NCBI RefSeq assembly: GCF_024741135.1
Contig: NZ_JANSUY010000014.1
Location: 1 to 64,000, forward strand
DNA from: Aquiflexum gelatinilyticum
GTDB taxonomy: Bacteria > Bacteroidota > Bacteroidia > Cytophagales > Cyclobacteriaceae
Direction: 5' to 3'
Length of the DNA stretch: 64,000 bases
Numbering within the stretch: the stretch's first letter is position 1; the number at the start of each line of letters is the position of its first letter. Made by a program: the position numbers and the translations under genes. This document shows positions 28,051-36,480 of this stretch, piece after piece. The notes beneath the pieces are model-generated. The model saw only the letters and a list, made by a program, of their open reading frames with translations. It was not told the origin of the DNA and did not search any database.

Positions 28051-29001
28051 ATGTCCCCTTTAATTTCCGGAATCCACCATATCACCGCAATTGCAGGCAA
28101 TCCACAAAAAAACCTGGATTTTTATACAGGAATTTTGGGTTTGAGGTTGGTGAAAAAGACCATCAATTTTGATGCGCCTGATGTCTATCATTTCTATTTT
28201 GGGGATGAATTGGGTGCGCCCGGGACTGTGTTCACGACTTTCCCGTTTGAGGGAGCTAGAAAAGGAACCAAAGGAACCGGAGAATTGACCTATACGGCAT
28301 TTTCAATTTCTGTGGATGCATTGGGTTTTTGGATGGATAGACTCGCAAAATTCAACATTCCAATTTCCACCCCTTTGACAAGATTTGGTGACAAATTGAT
28401 CAGGTTTGAAGACCATGACGGCATGGGGATCGAATTGATCGCCAATGACAATGACGATCGAAAGGGTTGGACTTATGGAAATATCCCATTGAAATATTCC
28501 ATAAGAGGATTTTACGGTGCAACATTAAATCTGAAAGCAAAAGAACTGACAGCGAATTTGCTCACTCAATTTATGGATTATCGTTTTATTGGGGATGAAA
28601 GCGGTCGATTCCGATATGGAACAAAGGGAGAACCGGGTGATATCGTAGACATCGTCATTGATCCAAATGGGAGACAGGAAGTGCAAAGTGCGGGAACTGT
28701 TCACCACATCGCATTTAGAACTGCAAACGTTGACAGCCAATTGGAGATACAGGAAATCTTATTGCGAAATGGCTACCATGTGACAGAAGTGAAGGATCGA
28801 AATTATTTCAAATCCATCTATTTCCGCGAGCCGGGAGGAGTGTTGTTCGAAATCGCAACCGATGAACCGGGATTTGCAATTGATGAAGATGAAGCACATT
28901 TGGGGGAATTGTTGAAATTGCCGGAGTGGATTGAGCCACAAAGGTCAAGGCTAGAATCTAGATTGGCTAAAGTTGAACTGAAACCTGAGCAATATGGCTG
29001 A
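28051..29001 (+). CDS. mhqO: Ring-cleaving dioxygenase, VOC superfamily (MhqO-like)
   Basis: A 316-aa extradiol-type dioxygenase with two vicinal-oxygen-chelate modules. The N-terminal one opens GIHHITAIAGNPQKNLDFY, giving the first metal His. The C-terminal module carries TVHHIAFRT with the second, and the metal Glu is expected in FREPGGVLFEIATD. Family members open hydroquinone or catechol rings using Fe(II) or Mn(II). Its 3' end overlaps the esterase gene by 8 nt, so the two are made together, which mirrors the MhqO/MhqD pairing of Bacillus. Confidence 0.88.
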   Translation: MSPLISGIHHITAIAGNPQKNLDFYTGILGLRLVKKTINFDAPDVYHFYFGDELGAPGTVFTTFPFEGARKGTKGTGELTYTAFSISVDALGFWMDRLAKFNIPISTPLTRFGDKLIRFEDHDGMGIELIANDNDDRKGWTYGNIPLKYSIRGFYGATLNLKAKELTANLLTQFMDYRFIGDESGRFRYGTKGEPGDIVDIVIDPNGRQEVQSAGTVHHIAFRTANVDSQLEIQEILLRNGYHVTEVKDRNYFKSIYFREPGGVLFEIATDEPGFAIDEDEAHLGELLKLPEWIEPQRSRLESRLAKVELKPEQYG

Positions 29002-29605
29002 GATAATAAGATCAGGTAAACCTTTGGATGAATCCTCCAAAGTTGCGATCATGATTCATGGCAGAGGAGCAAATGCTTCAAGTATCTTAGGTTTGAAGCA
29101 ATATTTGAATCTGGATGAATTTGCCTTATTGGCTCCTCAGGCACCTGGAGGGACTTGGTATCCTTATTCATTTATCGCACCGGATTCAAATAATGAACCT
29201 GCATTTTCAAATTCTATTGAGATAATCAACAAGGTTGTTCAAGATCTCTTTGACAAAGGACTCCGATCGGATCAAATCTATTTTATCGGATTTTCTCAGG
29301 GAGCATGTCTTTCTTTGGAATATGCTTCTCAAAACGCCAAAAAGTACGGCGGGGTGATAGCATTTACCGGAGGATTGATTGGGGAAAAATTAAATCCCGC
29401 TAAGTACAAAGGTGATTTTCTCGGAACTCCTGTTTTTATCGGATCAAGTCTCAAGGATATGCATGTTCCATTAAGCAGGATTGAAGCTTCAGCGGAATTG
29501 ATAAAAAATCTTGGCGCAGAAGTAAAAACCTTGTTTTTTGCCGATACGCAGCATACCATCCGTCAAGAGGAGATTGATTGGGTTAATAAGAATATTTTGA
29601 AGTAA
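28994..29605 (+). CDS. mhqD: Phospholipase/carboxylesterase family hydrolase (MhqD-like)
   Basis: A 203-aa alpha/beta hydrolase. The oxyanion segment is MIHGRGANASS, the nucleophile is Ser101 in GFSQGACLS, and the Asp and His are expected in SLKDMHVPL and TQHTIRQEE. It belongs with the YpfH/MhqD group of esterases, linked in other bacteria to resistance to methylhydroquinone. Translationally coupled to the dioxygenase gene upstream and followed by a strong terminator that closes the cluster. Confidence 0.88.
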   Translation: MAEIIRSGKPLDESSKVAIMIHGRGANASSILGLKQYLNLDEFALLAPQAPGGTWYPYSFIAPDSNNEPAFSNSIEIINKVVQDLFDKGLRSDQIYFIGFSQGACLSLEYASQNAKKYGGVIAFTGGLIGEKLNPAKYKGDFLGTPVFIGSSLKDMHVPLSRIEASAELIKNLGAEVKTLFFADTQHTIRQEEIDWVNKNILK

Positions 29606-29615
29606 TTGAAAACTA

Positions 29616-29654
29616 AACCAAAAAGCCTGACTTTACCTGTCAGGCTTTTTGGTT
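29616..29654. terminator. Terminator of the mhqO-mhqD unit
   Basis: A perfect 16-bp inverted repeat (29616-29631 with 29639-29654), loop TTTACCT. The T-run falls inside the descending arm. Confidence 0.82.
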
Positions 29655-29710
29655 AACTGATTTTTTGGAAAACTTATGCCTAGCTTCCTTGTTATTAGCT
29701 AAATTTGAAT

Positions 29711-30391
29711 ATGGCAAATCAATACTTGAAATTTCTAGAGGCACTTTCTCAAAACAACCATAAATCATGGATGGATGAGAACAAAGCGTGGTACCTTGCT
29801 GTCAAAGAGGAATTTTTGAATGATGTGGGCGAAATGCTCGCTGAAGTTTCTGTTTGGGAACCGGCCTTATCTTCTTTCAAAGCAAAAGACTGTGTTTTTA
29901 GACAAAACAGGGATGTTCGATTTTCAGCAAACAAAGACCCCTACAAAACCAATTTTGCTGCATATTTCTCTGTTGGGGGAAAGAAATCCCTAGGCCCGGG
30001 ATACTATGTTCATGTACAGCCTGGCAATAGCTTTTTGGCAGGGGGAATATGGATGCCGGAATCCGAAAGCCTGAAAAAAATAAGACAGGAGATTGACTAT
30101 TCAGGCAAGGAATTGGATGCCATTTTGAATGAACCGAAGTTCAAAAAGACTTTTTCAGGATTGGAAGGAGACAAACTCAAAAATATGCCAAAGGGTTATG
30201 AAATGGATCACCCTTACATTGAATTGCTCAAGCATAAGAGTTTTATAGTATCCAATCCGATTTCCGATGTGGAAATTTCATCAGGAAGTTTTAAGAAAAA
30301 AGCAGTGGAAGGCTTCAAATTGATGAAGCCATTCCATGATTTTCTTTCTCGCGCAATAGATGAATCGGATAGCGGAGACGGGTTGATGTGA
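29711..30391 (+). CDS. DUF2461 domain-containing protein
   Basis: A 226-aa protein of the DUF2461/TIGR02453 family. Family marks are the N-terminal FLEALSQNNHKSWMDENKAW, the R-x-N-R-D-V-R-F-S-x-x-K-x-P-Y-K-T-N block, and GPGYYVHVQPGNSFLAGGIW. The family is widespread but without an agreed biochemical role. A TTG at 29705 also starts the frame, but the ATG at 29711 (MANQYLKF) is preferred. It converges on the next gene with only 5 nt between them. Confidence 0.9.
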   Translation: MANQYLKFLEALSQNNHKSWMDENKAWYLAVKEEFLNDVGEMLAEVSVWEPALSSFKAKDCVFRQNRDVRFSANKDPYKTNFAAYFSVGGKKSLGPGYYVHVQPGNSFLAGGIWMPESESLKKIRQEIDYSGKELDAILNEPKFKKTFSGLEGDKLKNMPKGYEMDHPYIELLKHKSFIVSNPISDVEISSGSFKKKAVEGFKLMKPFHDFLSRAIDESDSGDGLM

Positions 30392-30396
30392 TGGAT

Positions 30397-30675
30397 TTAT
30401 TGGAAATCGTTCCAGTCGATTTCATCAAATACTCCTGAGACCGTTCCAAATCCAATCATCAATAAAAACAGAACCAACAAACCGAATCCGATGGCATACC
30501 AAATCAATTTGGCTTTGGCCCAATTGGCTTTGTTGGGGTTTCCGGTTTTGTCGACTGCCCATACAATGAGCATGATAAAACCAATGACGGGAATATTTGC
30601 TATCAGTATTGTCAAAAACCAATCGCTTGTTTTTACAGGTGGATGCTTGAATTCCGCATTGTAGTCAAATTCCAT
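30397..30675 (-). CDS. Small membrane protein with two helices
   Basis: A 92-aa protein with two hydrophobic segments (about 18-40 and 56-79) separated by a short basic loop (DKTGNPNKANWAKAK), and an acidic tail. No family recognised. It is the last gene of a three-gene run with overlaps of 11 and 4 nt, so it is probably made together with the two lipoproteins. Confidence 0.75.
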   Translation of the reverse strand: MEFDYNAEFKHPPVKTSDWFLTILIANIPVIGFIMLIVWAVDKTGNPNKANWAKAKLIWYAIGFGLLVLFLLMIGFGTVSGVFDEIDWNDFQ

Positions 30676-31123
30676 TTTCTTGGGAGTTTTGAGAGGTTAA
30701 CAAATCTTTTACTTCAAATGTATATTCGCTGATGGCATAATTTTCAGCATTGAAAGGATCAGTTTGTATAAAAGAGATTTTGATGGTCTTGTAATCCTCA
30801 ATTTTTGAATATCCTTGGGAATACAATTCAGCACATCTTCTGGCAACATTCTCTTCACTCATTCTCATTTCAGGACTTTTTCCATTGAATAACCTAAGTT
30901 CGATTGTGCCTTGGTTTTCGCCATCCGTGTATTCTTGCGATACATTGACTTCTACACTTTCAAATTCTCCCAAAGCTATTATTTCTGCTGAAGGAATGTA
31001 GCCCTCTCCGGCGATTTTGCTAAATCCCCACATCATACCTTTGAGCATTGTCTCTCCATCGCATGCGCAGGAACTGACAAATATGGAAATTAAAAGAAAA
31101 TAGATTGGACTGATTTTTTTCAT
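30665..31123 (-). CDS. Hypothetical lipoprotein
   Basis: A 152-aa exported protein. The signal MKKISPIYFLLISIFVSSC gives a lipobox at Cys19, with a second cysteine at 21. The mature part has an alternating strand pattern and no known motif. Overlapping ATGA with the RidA-like gene upstream and 11 nt overlap with the membrane protein downstream imply translational coupling. Confidence 0.78.
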   Translation of the reverse strand: MKKISPIYFLLISIFVSSCACDGETMLKGMMWGFSKIAGEGYIPSAEIIALGEFESVEVNVSQEYTDGENQGTIELRLFNGKSPEMRMSEENVARRCAELYSQGYSKIEDYKTIKISFIQTDPFNAENYAISEYTFEVKDLLTSQNSQENGI

Positions 31124-31629
31124 TTTGCTGCGACGGCTTCTATTTCAATCAACAACTCTGGATTGGCAAGCGAATGGACTGCGATTGTAGATCGCGCAAC
31201 CTTGTTTGGGTTTTCTTCATTGTTAAAAAACTCTCCATATGCTTTGAACCAAGCGTCCCAATCTACTTTTCCATCTTTGTCAGGCGCTAAATAAACCCTA
31301 AGGAAAACCACATCTTCTAAAGTAAATCCACCTTCCCCAATAGTTTCTTTAATTCTTTCCAATATTCCGATACTTTGCTCATAAGTGTTGCCATACCGAC
31401 CATATGTGCCCGGAATCGCATTCTCGTTTTTGACAGGAGCAACCAAGCCCGAAGTATAGAAATATGCTGCGCCTTTTGGAATATACACACCCCTCAAAAT
31501 GGCGGCATCGGGTCGGTCATATCTTACAATAAATCCCTCCTTTTCTTCGGTAACTTCTTTTTTCTCTGTAGTGACCATACAGGAACCAAGGAAAGCAAAC
31601 ATGGGTAGAAGGAAAAGTATATTTTTCAT
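31120..31629 (-). CDS. RidA (YjgF/YER057c/UK114)-family lipoprotein
   Basis: A 169-aa protein with a lipoprotein signal (lipobox Cys17, FLGSCM) and then a full RidA-fold domain from about residue 35. The domain shows AAYFYTSGLVAPV, the helix TYEQSIGILERIKETI, DVVFLRVYLAPDKD, and the Arg of VARSTIAV followed by LLIEIEAVAA, the region of the catalytic arginine and glutamate in true RidA deaminases. Cytosolic RidA removes reactive enamines. A membrane-tethered version should act in the periplasm or on the surface, where its substrate is unknown. First gene of the three-gene run. Confidence 0.85.
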   Translation of the reverse strand: MKNILFLLPMFAFLGSCMVTTEKKEVTEEKEGFIVRYDRPDAAILRGVYIPKGAAYFYTSGLVAPVKNENAIPGTYGRYGNTYEQSIGILERIKETIGEGGFTLEDVVFLRVYLAPDKDGKVDWDAWFKAYGEFFNNEENPNKVARSTIAVHSLANPELLIEIEAVAAK

Positions 31630-31651
31630 CGCTTGTCTATTTTTCAGGAAT

Positions 31652-31676
31652 TAAAAAGGCTTGTGTTACCAAGCCT
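31652..31676 (-). terminator. Terminator of the alpha-glucan operon
   Basis: A 7-bp stem (AGGCTTG with CAAGCCT, 31657-31663 with 31670-31676) followed on the minus strand by five Ts, 25 nt after the GH57 stop. Confidence 0.7.
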
Positions 31677-31700
31677 CTAATTATTGATTCAATATTTCTT

Positions 31701-32915
31701 TTATTGTTCTGCTTCAGTCATTTCACTTTCTTTCATTTTGACACGGAGGATAAAATCACTCAATACATTCATGTAATTGATAAATGCATCATAGGGTGTG
31801 TCGTAATGGCTGAAATAAGAATGGACGTGGCCATCAGAAAAGAATTTTGTACACATGTAATAGAAGTGATCGGAAGTCTGTAAGTAATTCCAATCTCTTT
31901 GGATTTCTTCATCTTCAATATTTTTGACCCTGCTTTCCATTTCATATAGCTTGGAGAAGGCCTCATTCTGAAGGTCATTTCCTAACCAGGCTGTCAAATC
32001 TCTTTCCTCATCTGCCCAAGAGATTGGCGTAGGAACATGAATTTTAGCTACGGGAGTTCCATATTTAACCACTTCATAAGGAGTTGAAAATCCGAAATCA
32101 GTATACTTAAATACTGCATTTGGAAGTGCTTTCATGAATTCAAATATCCCGGTCTCTGCCCATTGGTGCTCACCGAATGTCTCATAATCCATAAACAGGT
32201 TCACTACCTCTTGTTCTTTTGGCACGGCATTCAGCCAAGTTACAAACTTTTCTGTGGTCAAAGGATAATCTGCCCAAGTCTTATTGCTAAACCTGAAGGC
32301 AATGTCATCGCTGAGCTGGAAGTTTTTGAGTAGGATTTTAAGGTTTGGATCTATAGAGTTCTGGTATACAAAGTTTGGACTCTTCCAACCCAATATGTGT
32401 TTGGCACCTTCAGTGAGCATTCCTTCATAGCCCATCTCTGCTACCATTCCACCGATTTTGTCAGAATAAATCAATTCAGTATTTCTAAATACTTTTGGGG
32501 TATATCCGTTGAAATGTCTTTTTATTTTTTCGGCATGTCTTCCGACCATTCTTGTGAATTCCCCTTTACTTTTTAACGAGCACAAGGCGTGGGCATCGGT
32601 TTCAGCGAGGATTTCAACATGACCTGTGGCGACCAATTTTTTGAAACTTTCCAATACATCAGGAGCAAAGGCCTCAAATTGATCCAAACAAACACCCGAA
32701 ATGGAAAAAGCCACTTTAAATCTTCCCTGATATTGATGAATCAGATCAAGTAGGAGGGCATTCATAGGTAAGTAGCATTTTTGAGCTACTTTTCGGATGA
32801 TACTTTTATTGCTATAATCGTCCCAATAATAATGATCGTCACCGATATCAAAAAAGCGATAAGGCTTGATTCTTAAAGGCTGGTGTACCTGAAAGTAAAA
32901 ACATATTGTTCTCAT
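31701..32915 (-). CDS. Glycoside hydrolase family 57 protein (alpha-amylase-like)
   Basis: A 404-aa GH57 enzyme acting on alpha-1,4-glucans. GH57 conserved regions are recognisable: HQPLR at the N-terminus, GHVEILAETDAHAL, FRNTELIYSD with the nucleophile glutamate, and MDYETFGEHQW with the acid/base aspartate. The frame is open to 32978, but the ATG at 32915 (MRTICFYFQVHQP) fits the family start, and it places the gene 2 nt after the stop of the glycosyltransferase. No signal peptide, so the glucan is intracellular. Together with the two genes upstream it forms a glycogen/maltodextrin operon. Confidence 0.92.
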   Translation of the reverse strand: MRTICFYFQVHQPLRIKPYRFFDIGDDHYYWDDYSNKSIIRKVAQKCYLPMNALLLDLIHQYQGRFKVAFSISGVCLDQFEAFAPDVLESFKKLVATGHVEILAETDAHALCSLKSKGEFTRMVGRHAEKIKRHFNGYTPKVFRNTELIYSDKIGGMVAEMGYEGMLTEGAKHILGWKSPNFVYQNSIDPNLKILLKNFQLSDDIAFRFSNKTWADYPLTTEKFVTWLNAVPKEQEVVNLFMDYETFGEHQWAETGIFEFMKALPNAVFKYTDFGFSTPYEVVKYGTPVAKIHVPTPISWADEERDLTAWLGNDLQNEAFSKLYEMESRVKNIEDEEIQRDWNYLQTSDHFYYMCTKFFSDGHVHSYFSHYDTPYDAFINYMNVLSDFILRVKMKESEMTEAEQ

Positions 32916-32917
32916 GG

Positions 32918-34201
32918 CTATTGTTTTAAGGTCATCTGTTCGTATACTTTTACTAGTTTTGCGGCAACATGCTCCCACTTCAGTTTTTTCAATTCTTCGC
33001 TACCAAGTTCCTTGAACATTTTGGAAATACTTTCATAGTGAAGCAATCCAAAAATCGCATCTGCCATTGCATCCACATCCCAAAAATCCACCTTTATTGC
33101 ATTGACCAAGACCTCTGCGACACCGGATTGCTTGGAAATGATTACAGGGGTATTATGTCTTACAGCTTCGAGGGGTGCGATGCCAAATGGTTCCGATACT
33201 GATGGCATCACATATACGTCGCTGATGGCATACATGTCATCTACATCTTTTCCCTTCAGAAATCCAGTAAAATGAAATTTTGTGCCCATGCCTAATTCCG
33301 CCACTCTCTCAATCATTCTATTGAGTAAATCGCCATTTCCTGCCATTACAAATCTGACATTTGGATCTCTATCTATTACTTTTTTGGCTGCTTCCACAAA
33401 GTATTCAGGACCTTTTTGGAAAGTAATCCTGCCAAGGAAGGTTACAATTTTTTCAGGCACATGCTTCCTTGTATCTGATTTTATGATGCTGGCATCCAAA
33501 ACAGCGTTGTGCAAAACACTGACTTTGTCAGGATGGACTCCATATTTTTCAATTACTACTTTTCTGGTCAAATGACTGACTGCCACAACATGGTCTGCCG
33601 CGTGCATTCCGGCCCTTTCAATGTCATAGACGGGTTTGTTGACAGATTCCCCAGAACGGTCAAATTCTGTGGCATGGATATGGGCTACTAGTGGTTTGCC
33701 ACTGATCTCTTTTGCAGCTATTCCTGCAGGATATGCAAGCCAATCATGTGCATGAATGACATCATGTTCTTTGGATTTTGCGATCTGTGCGGCCACAAGG
33801 GCATATCTGGAAACTTCCTTCATCAAGTCTTTTCCGTACTTTCCACTAAACTCAAACTTATTGGAAAAAACGCTTTCATCAACATCTGTTCTGTCATGGA
33901 TGGTAAAGTCAGTGTACTTTTTGAATTCCTCAGGACCGAGATATGGCACAAGAAAACTGCTAACTTCAAGGTAAGTAAGATTTTTCCAGATCTTTTTGAA
34001 TTTCCTCTCACGGTAATCAATGACAACATCACTCGCATTGACAAAATCCGCCAATGGTTCTTCATCACCCCATAATTTCGGCACCACAAAAATAACTTCT
34101 TGATTGTGGTGGTTCAAGCCTTTCACCAACCCGTAACAAGCGGTACCCAAGCCTCCGGAAATATGTGGGGGAAATTCCCAACCGAACATCAATATCTTCA
34201 T
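32918..34201 (-). CDS. Glycosyltransferase family 4 protein, glycogen-synthase-like
   Basis: A 427-aa GT-B glycosyltransferase. The N-terminal MKILMFGWEFPPHISGGLG resembles the start of starch/glycogen synthases (KxGGL-type loop), HAHDWLAYPAG follows, and the C-terminal domain has the GT4 E-x7-E region as SVSEPFGIAPLEAVRH. Placed between a debranching enzyme and a GH57 hydrolase, it most likely builds or remodels an intracellular alpha-glucan, although the donor sugar cannot be read from sequence. Confidence 0.88.
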   Translation of the reverse strand: MKILMFGWEFPPHISGGLGTACYGLVKGLNHHNQEVIFVVPKLWGDEEPLADFVNASDVVIDYRERKFKKIWKNLTYLEVSSFLVPYLGPEEFKKYTDFTIHDRTDVDESVFSNKFEFSGKYGKDLMKEVSRYALVAAQIAKSKEHDVIHAHDWLAYPAGIAAKEISGKPLVAHIHATEFDRSGESVNKPVYDIERAGMHAADHVVAVSHLTRKVVIEKYGVHPDKVSVLHNAVLDASIIKSDTRKHVPEKIVTFLGRITFQKGPEYFVEAAKKVIDRDPNVRFVMAGNGDLLNRMIERVAELGMGTKFHFTGFLKGKDVDDMYAISDVYVMPSVSEPFGIAPLEAVRHNTPVIISKQSGVAEVLVNAIKVDFWDVDAMADAIFGLLHYESISKMFKELGSEELKKLKWEHVAAKLVKVYEQMTLKQ

Positions 34202-34210
34202 AAAACCGAA

Positions 34211-36127
34211 TTAAACTTTTTCCAAAATATACATCATTCTTAATAATTCACCGATGGACCATGCCGAAGATATGGCGCCTTTTGGTCTGTGTGGAGGATC
34301 TCCATCGTATATCTCTGCGACAGTTCCTATACCGTATTGTGGCATGACATCGTCAAATGCCTGCACTATTTTTTCTACAAAATGTTTCCCTGCTTTGCCA
34401 TGTAGCCTGAGATATCCTTCCACAAAGTGACCTAATAACCAAGCCCAAACGGTTCCATTGTGATAGGCAATATCCCTGGTATATTGATTCCCATGGTAAT
34501 AGCCTTTATATCCGGGATCATCCGGTGCAAGTGATCTCAATCCTCTTGGAGTAAGAAGTTTTGATTTGGCAATTTCCAATATACTCTTCATTTGGCTTTC
34601 TTCCAATGGAGAATAAGGCAAAGAGGTAGCAATTACCATATTTGGTCGGATCGCCCAATCTTTATAATCTCCGCTCACATAGTCTGCCAAATAGCCTTTT
34701 TTCTCTTCCCAGAACACTTCTGTAAAAGATTTCTTAACCTGTTCAGCCAAATCTTTGATTTCAGTTTCATTCGTCAATTCATGGTAAAAGCAAAGGGAAT
34801 TGTACCACAATGCGTTGATTTCTACTGGACATCCAATTCGTGGAGTAACAGGTCCATCCGAATTCACTGCATCCATCCAAGTAAGTGCTACGCCTTCCTG
34901 CCCACCATAAATGAGGCCATTTTCAAGCATGTGGATATTGTAATCTGTACCTTTACGAAATCCATCAATAATACCTTTCATTTTATCGAGATATTTCTTC
35001 TTGATCGTTTTGGTGTCTCCCGTAAATCGGATGTATTGTTGCAATGACCAAAAGAACCATAGCGGAGCATCCATTGAAGCAAGGTTTCTCATCACACCGC
35101 TTCCTACATTTGGGAACAACGGACCGTGTAAGTCTGACACCATGGTATCCATGATATCAAGAAAAGTATCTTTGTCACCTTGGGTCAAAACCAATCCAGG
35201 TGCCGAAACAAAAGTATCTCTGCCCCACCATCCAAACCATGGATAACCTGCTATGACGTGTGTTTTGCCATCTCTTTTCTGGATAAATTGACCTGCAGAG
35301 TTTTTGAGGCAATTGACAAAATTATTTCTCGGAATCCTTCTTGCAAGTTCTTTTTCAAAGGCCCTTTGTCTAGTACTAGGGTCAGCTTCCGTTAATCCTG
35401 CAGAAAAAATCACAGATTCTCCTTTGGCAATATCAAATTCAAAATAGCCTGGAACAAACAAATCTTCCTGATATTCATAGCCACGCTCTCGTTCCATGAT
35501 ATATTCTACATTGAAATACCATTCCGGCTTGGAATTATATTCATTCCTTTTGGAAAACTGTAGATAAAGAGGGGAATATTCGGGATAAAGTTGAAATTTT
35601 ACCCCATTTGGAACTTTTTCAAATTCCTTGTTGATCCTGTTGTTCTCTTTTGAGAGATTATGGTAGCCTCGGAATCCCAAAAAAGGACTAATCCTGATTT
35701 TGGTTGGGGAATGGGCTTCCAACAAAGTGTATTTGATCATCACACGATCCCTATTGGTATCGAGAATGAGTTCTTTCTGAAGCAAAACGCCTCCCACACG
35801 ATAGGTGAGCTTCGGTATAGGTTCTGTGTCGAAATCCTCTAAATATTTGTGACCTCTTGGGGAATAGTTTCCGGGAAACTTACTGATCCCTAAATTGAAG
35901 CTTGCACCTCTTTGAATGACTGTCTCGTGGATAGTGGACAACATCACGTGGAGCTGTTCGTCGATCTGTGGCTGAGGAACAACCAATAATCCATGGTATT
36001 TCCTTGTATTACAGCCGATTATTGTGGTGCTTGTATAACATCCTCCTCTATTTGTTCGAATTATTTCCCTGTCAAGTGAGTAATTGAGGTTAATTAATTG
36101 GGTTTTGTCAAAGTGGATATAACTCAT
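34211..36127 (-). CDS. Glycogen debranching enzyme, amylo-alpha-1,6-glucosidase type
   Basis: A 638-aa cytosolic enzyme with an N-terminal beta-sandwich (about 1-250; RTNRGGCYTSTTIIGCNTRKYHGLLVV) and a C-terminal (alpha/alpha)6 catalytic barrel of the GDE_C/GH133 kind. The barrel shows GYPWFGWWGRDTFVSAPGL, NSDGPVTPRIGCPVEINALW and YHNGTVWAWLLGHFVEGYLR. It hydrolyses alpha-1,6 branches of glycogen. It is the first gene of the operon, with 9 nt to the glycosyltransferase. Confidence 0.93.
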   Translation of the reverse strand: MSYIHFDKTQLINLNYSLDREIIRTNRGGCYTSTTIIGCNTRKYHGLLVVPQPQIDEQLHVMLSTIHETVIQRGASFNLGISKFPGNYSPRGHKYLEDFDTEPIPKLTYRVGGVLLQKELILDTNRDRVMIKYTLLEAHSPTKIRISPFLGFRGYHNLSKENNRINKEFEKVPNGVKFQLYPEYSPLYLQFSKRNEYNSKPEWYFNVEYIMERERGYEYQEDLFVPGYFEFDIAKGESVIFSAGLTEADPSTRQRAFEKELARRIPRNNFVNCLKNSAGQFIQKRDGKTHVIAGYPWFGWWGRDTFVSAPGLVLTQGDKDTFLDIMDTMVSDLHGPLFPNVGSGVMRNLASMDAPLWFFWSLQQYIRFTGDTKTIKKKYLDKMKGIIDGFRKGTDYNIHMLENGLIYGGQEGVALTWMDAVNSDGPVTPRIGCPVEINALWYNSLCFYHELTNETEIKDLAEQVKKSFTEVFWEEKKGYLADYVSGDYKDWAIRPNMVIATSLPYSPLEESQMKSILEIAKSKLLTPRGLRSLAPDDPGYKGYYHGNQYTRDIAYHNGTVWAWLLGHFVEGYLRLHGKAGKHFVEKIVQAFDDVMPQYGIGTVAEIYDGDPPHRPKGAISSAWSIGELLRMMYILEKV

Positions 36128-36192
36128 TTGGTCAAAAGTTTGAGATTTCTATAAAAATACTTTTTTGCATGCGAAAGAAAAATTTATTGGGA

Positions 36193-36222
36193 CAAAAATA
36201 AAGGTTATGTTTCCATAACCTT
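36193..36222 (-). terminator. Terminator of the 46-codon gene
   Basis: A perfect 9-bp stem (36201-36209 with 36214-36222), 4-base loop, then TATTTTTG on the minus strand. It lies 15 nt past the small gene's stop. The T-run also reads as a -7 element (TATTTTTG) that could start the debranching-enzyme operon. Confidence 0.7.
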
Positions 36223-36236
36223 GAATTATTCTTGAA

Positions 36237-36377
36237 TTAAGAGAGCGACCCTTCTTTTTGCAGTTCCTCAAAGTTCCGGAGGGATTCCTCAAACTTGATA
36301 ATATACTGCTGTACGAATTTGAGATTTACCGGATTGACTTTAGGAAATCTTGGCGAGGAGTTGAATAATGTAAACAT
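36237..36377 (-). CDS. Small protein of 46 residues, unknown function
   Basis: An ATG at 36377 opens a 46-codon frame ending TAA at 36237. The product starts MFTLFNSSPRFPKV, continues NLKFVQQYIIKFEESL and RNFEELQKEGSLS. Its second half is a plausible amphipathic, charged helix. A TAnnTTTG promoter lies 8-15 nt upstream of the ATG and an intrinsic terminator follows 15 nt after the stop, so it looks like a complete single-gene unit rather than a chance frame. No family recognised. Confidence 0.6.
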   Translation of the reverse strand: MFTLFNSSPRFPKVNPVNLKFVQQYIIKFEESLRNFEELQKEGSLS

Positions 36378-36384
36378 TGCCTTT

Positions 36385-36412
36385 CAAATTTAATTTTAAC
36401 CACTAATACAAA
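36385..36412 (-). promoter_or_regulatory. Promoter of the 46-codon gene
   Basis: On the minus strand TTTG (36409-36412), 16 nt and TAAATTTG (36385-36392). The spacing is somewhat short. The start codon follows so closely that the transcript would have almost no leader. Confidence 0.5.
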
Positions 36413-36443
36413 ATTTGTGCCATTTGGGTTCATTGAAAGTAGT

Positions 36444-36477
36444 AAAAAATAAAAACCCCTATCCGAGACAGGGGTTT
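36444..36477 (-). terminator. Terminator of tRNA-His
   Basis: An 8-bp stem (AAACCCCT arms, 36453-36460 with 36470-36477) followed on the minus strand by a long T-rich tract, just past the tRNA 3' end. Confidence 0.85.
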
Positions 36478-36480
36478 GAG

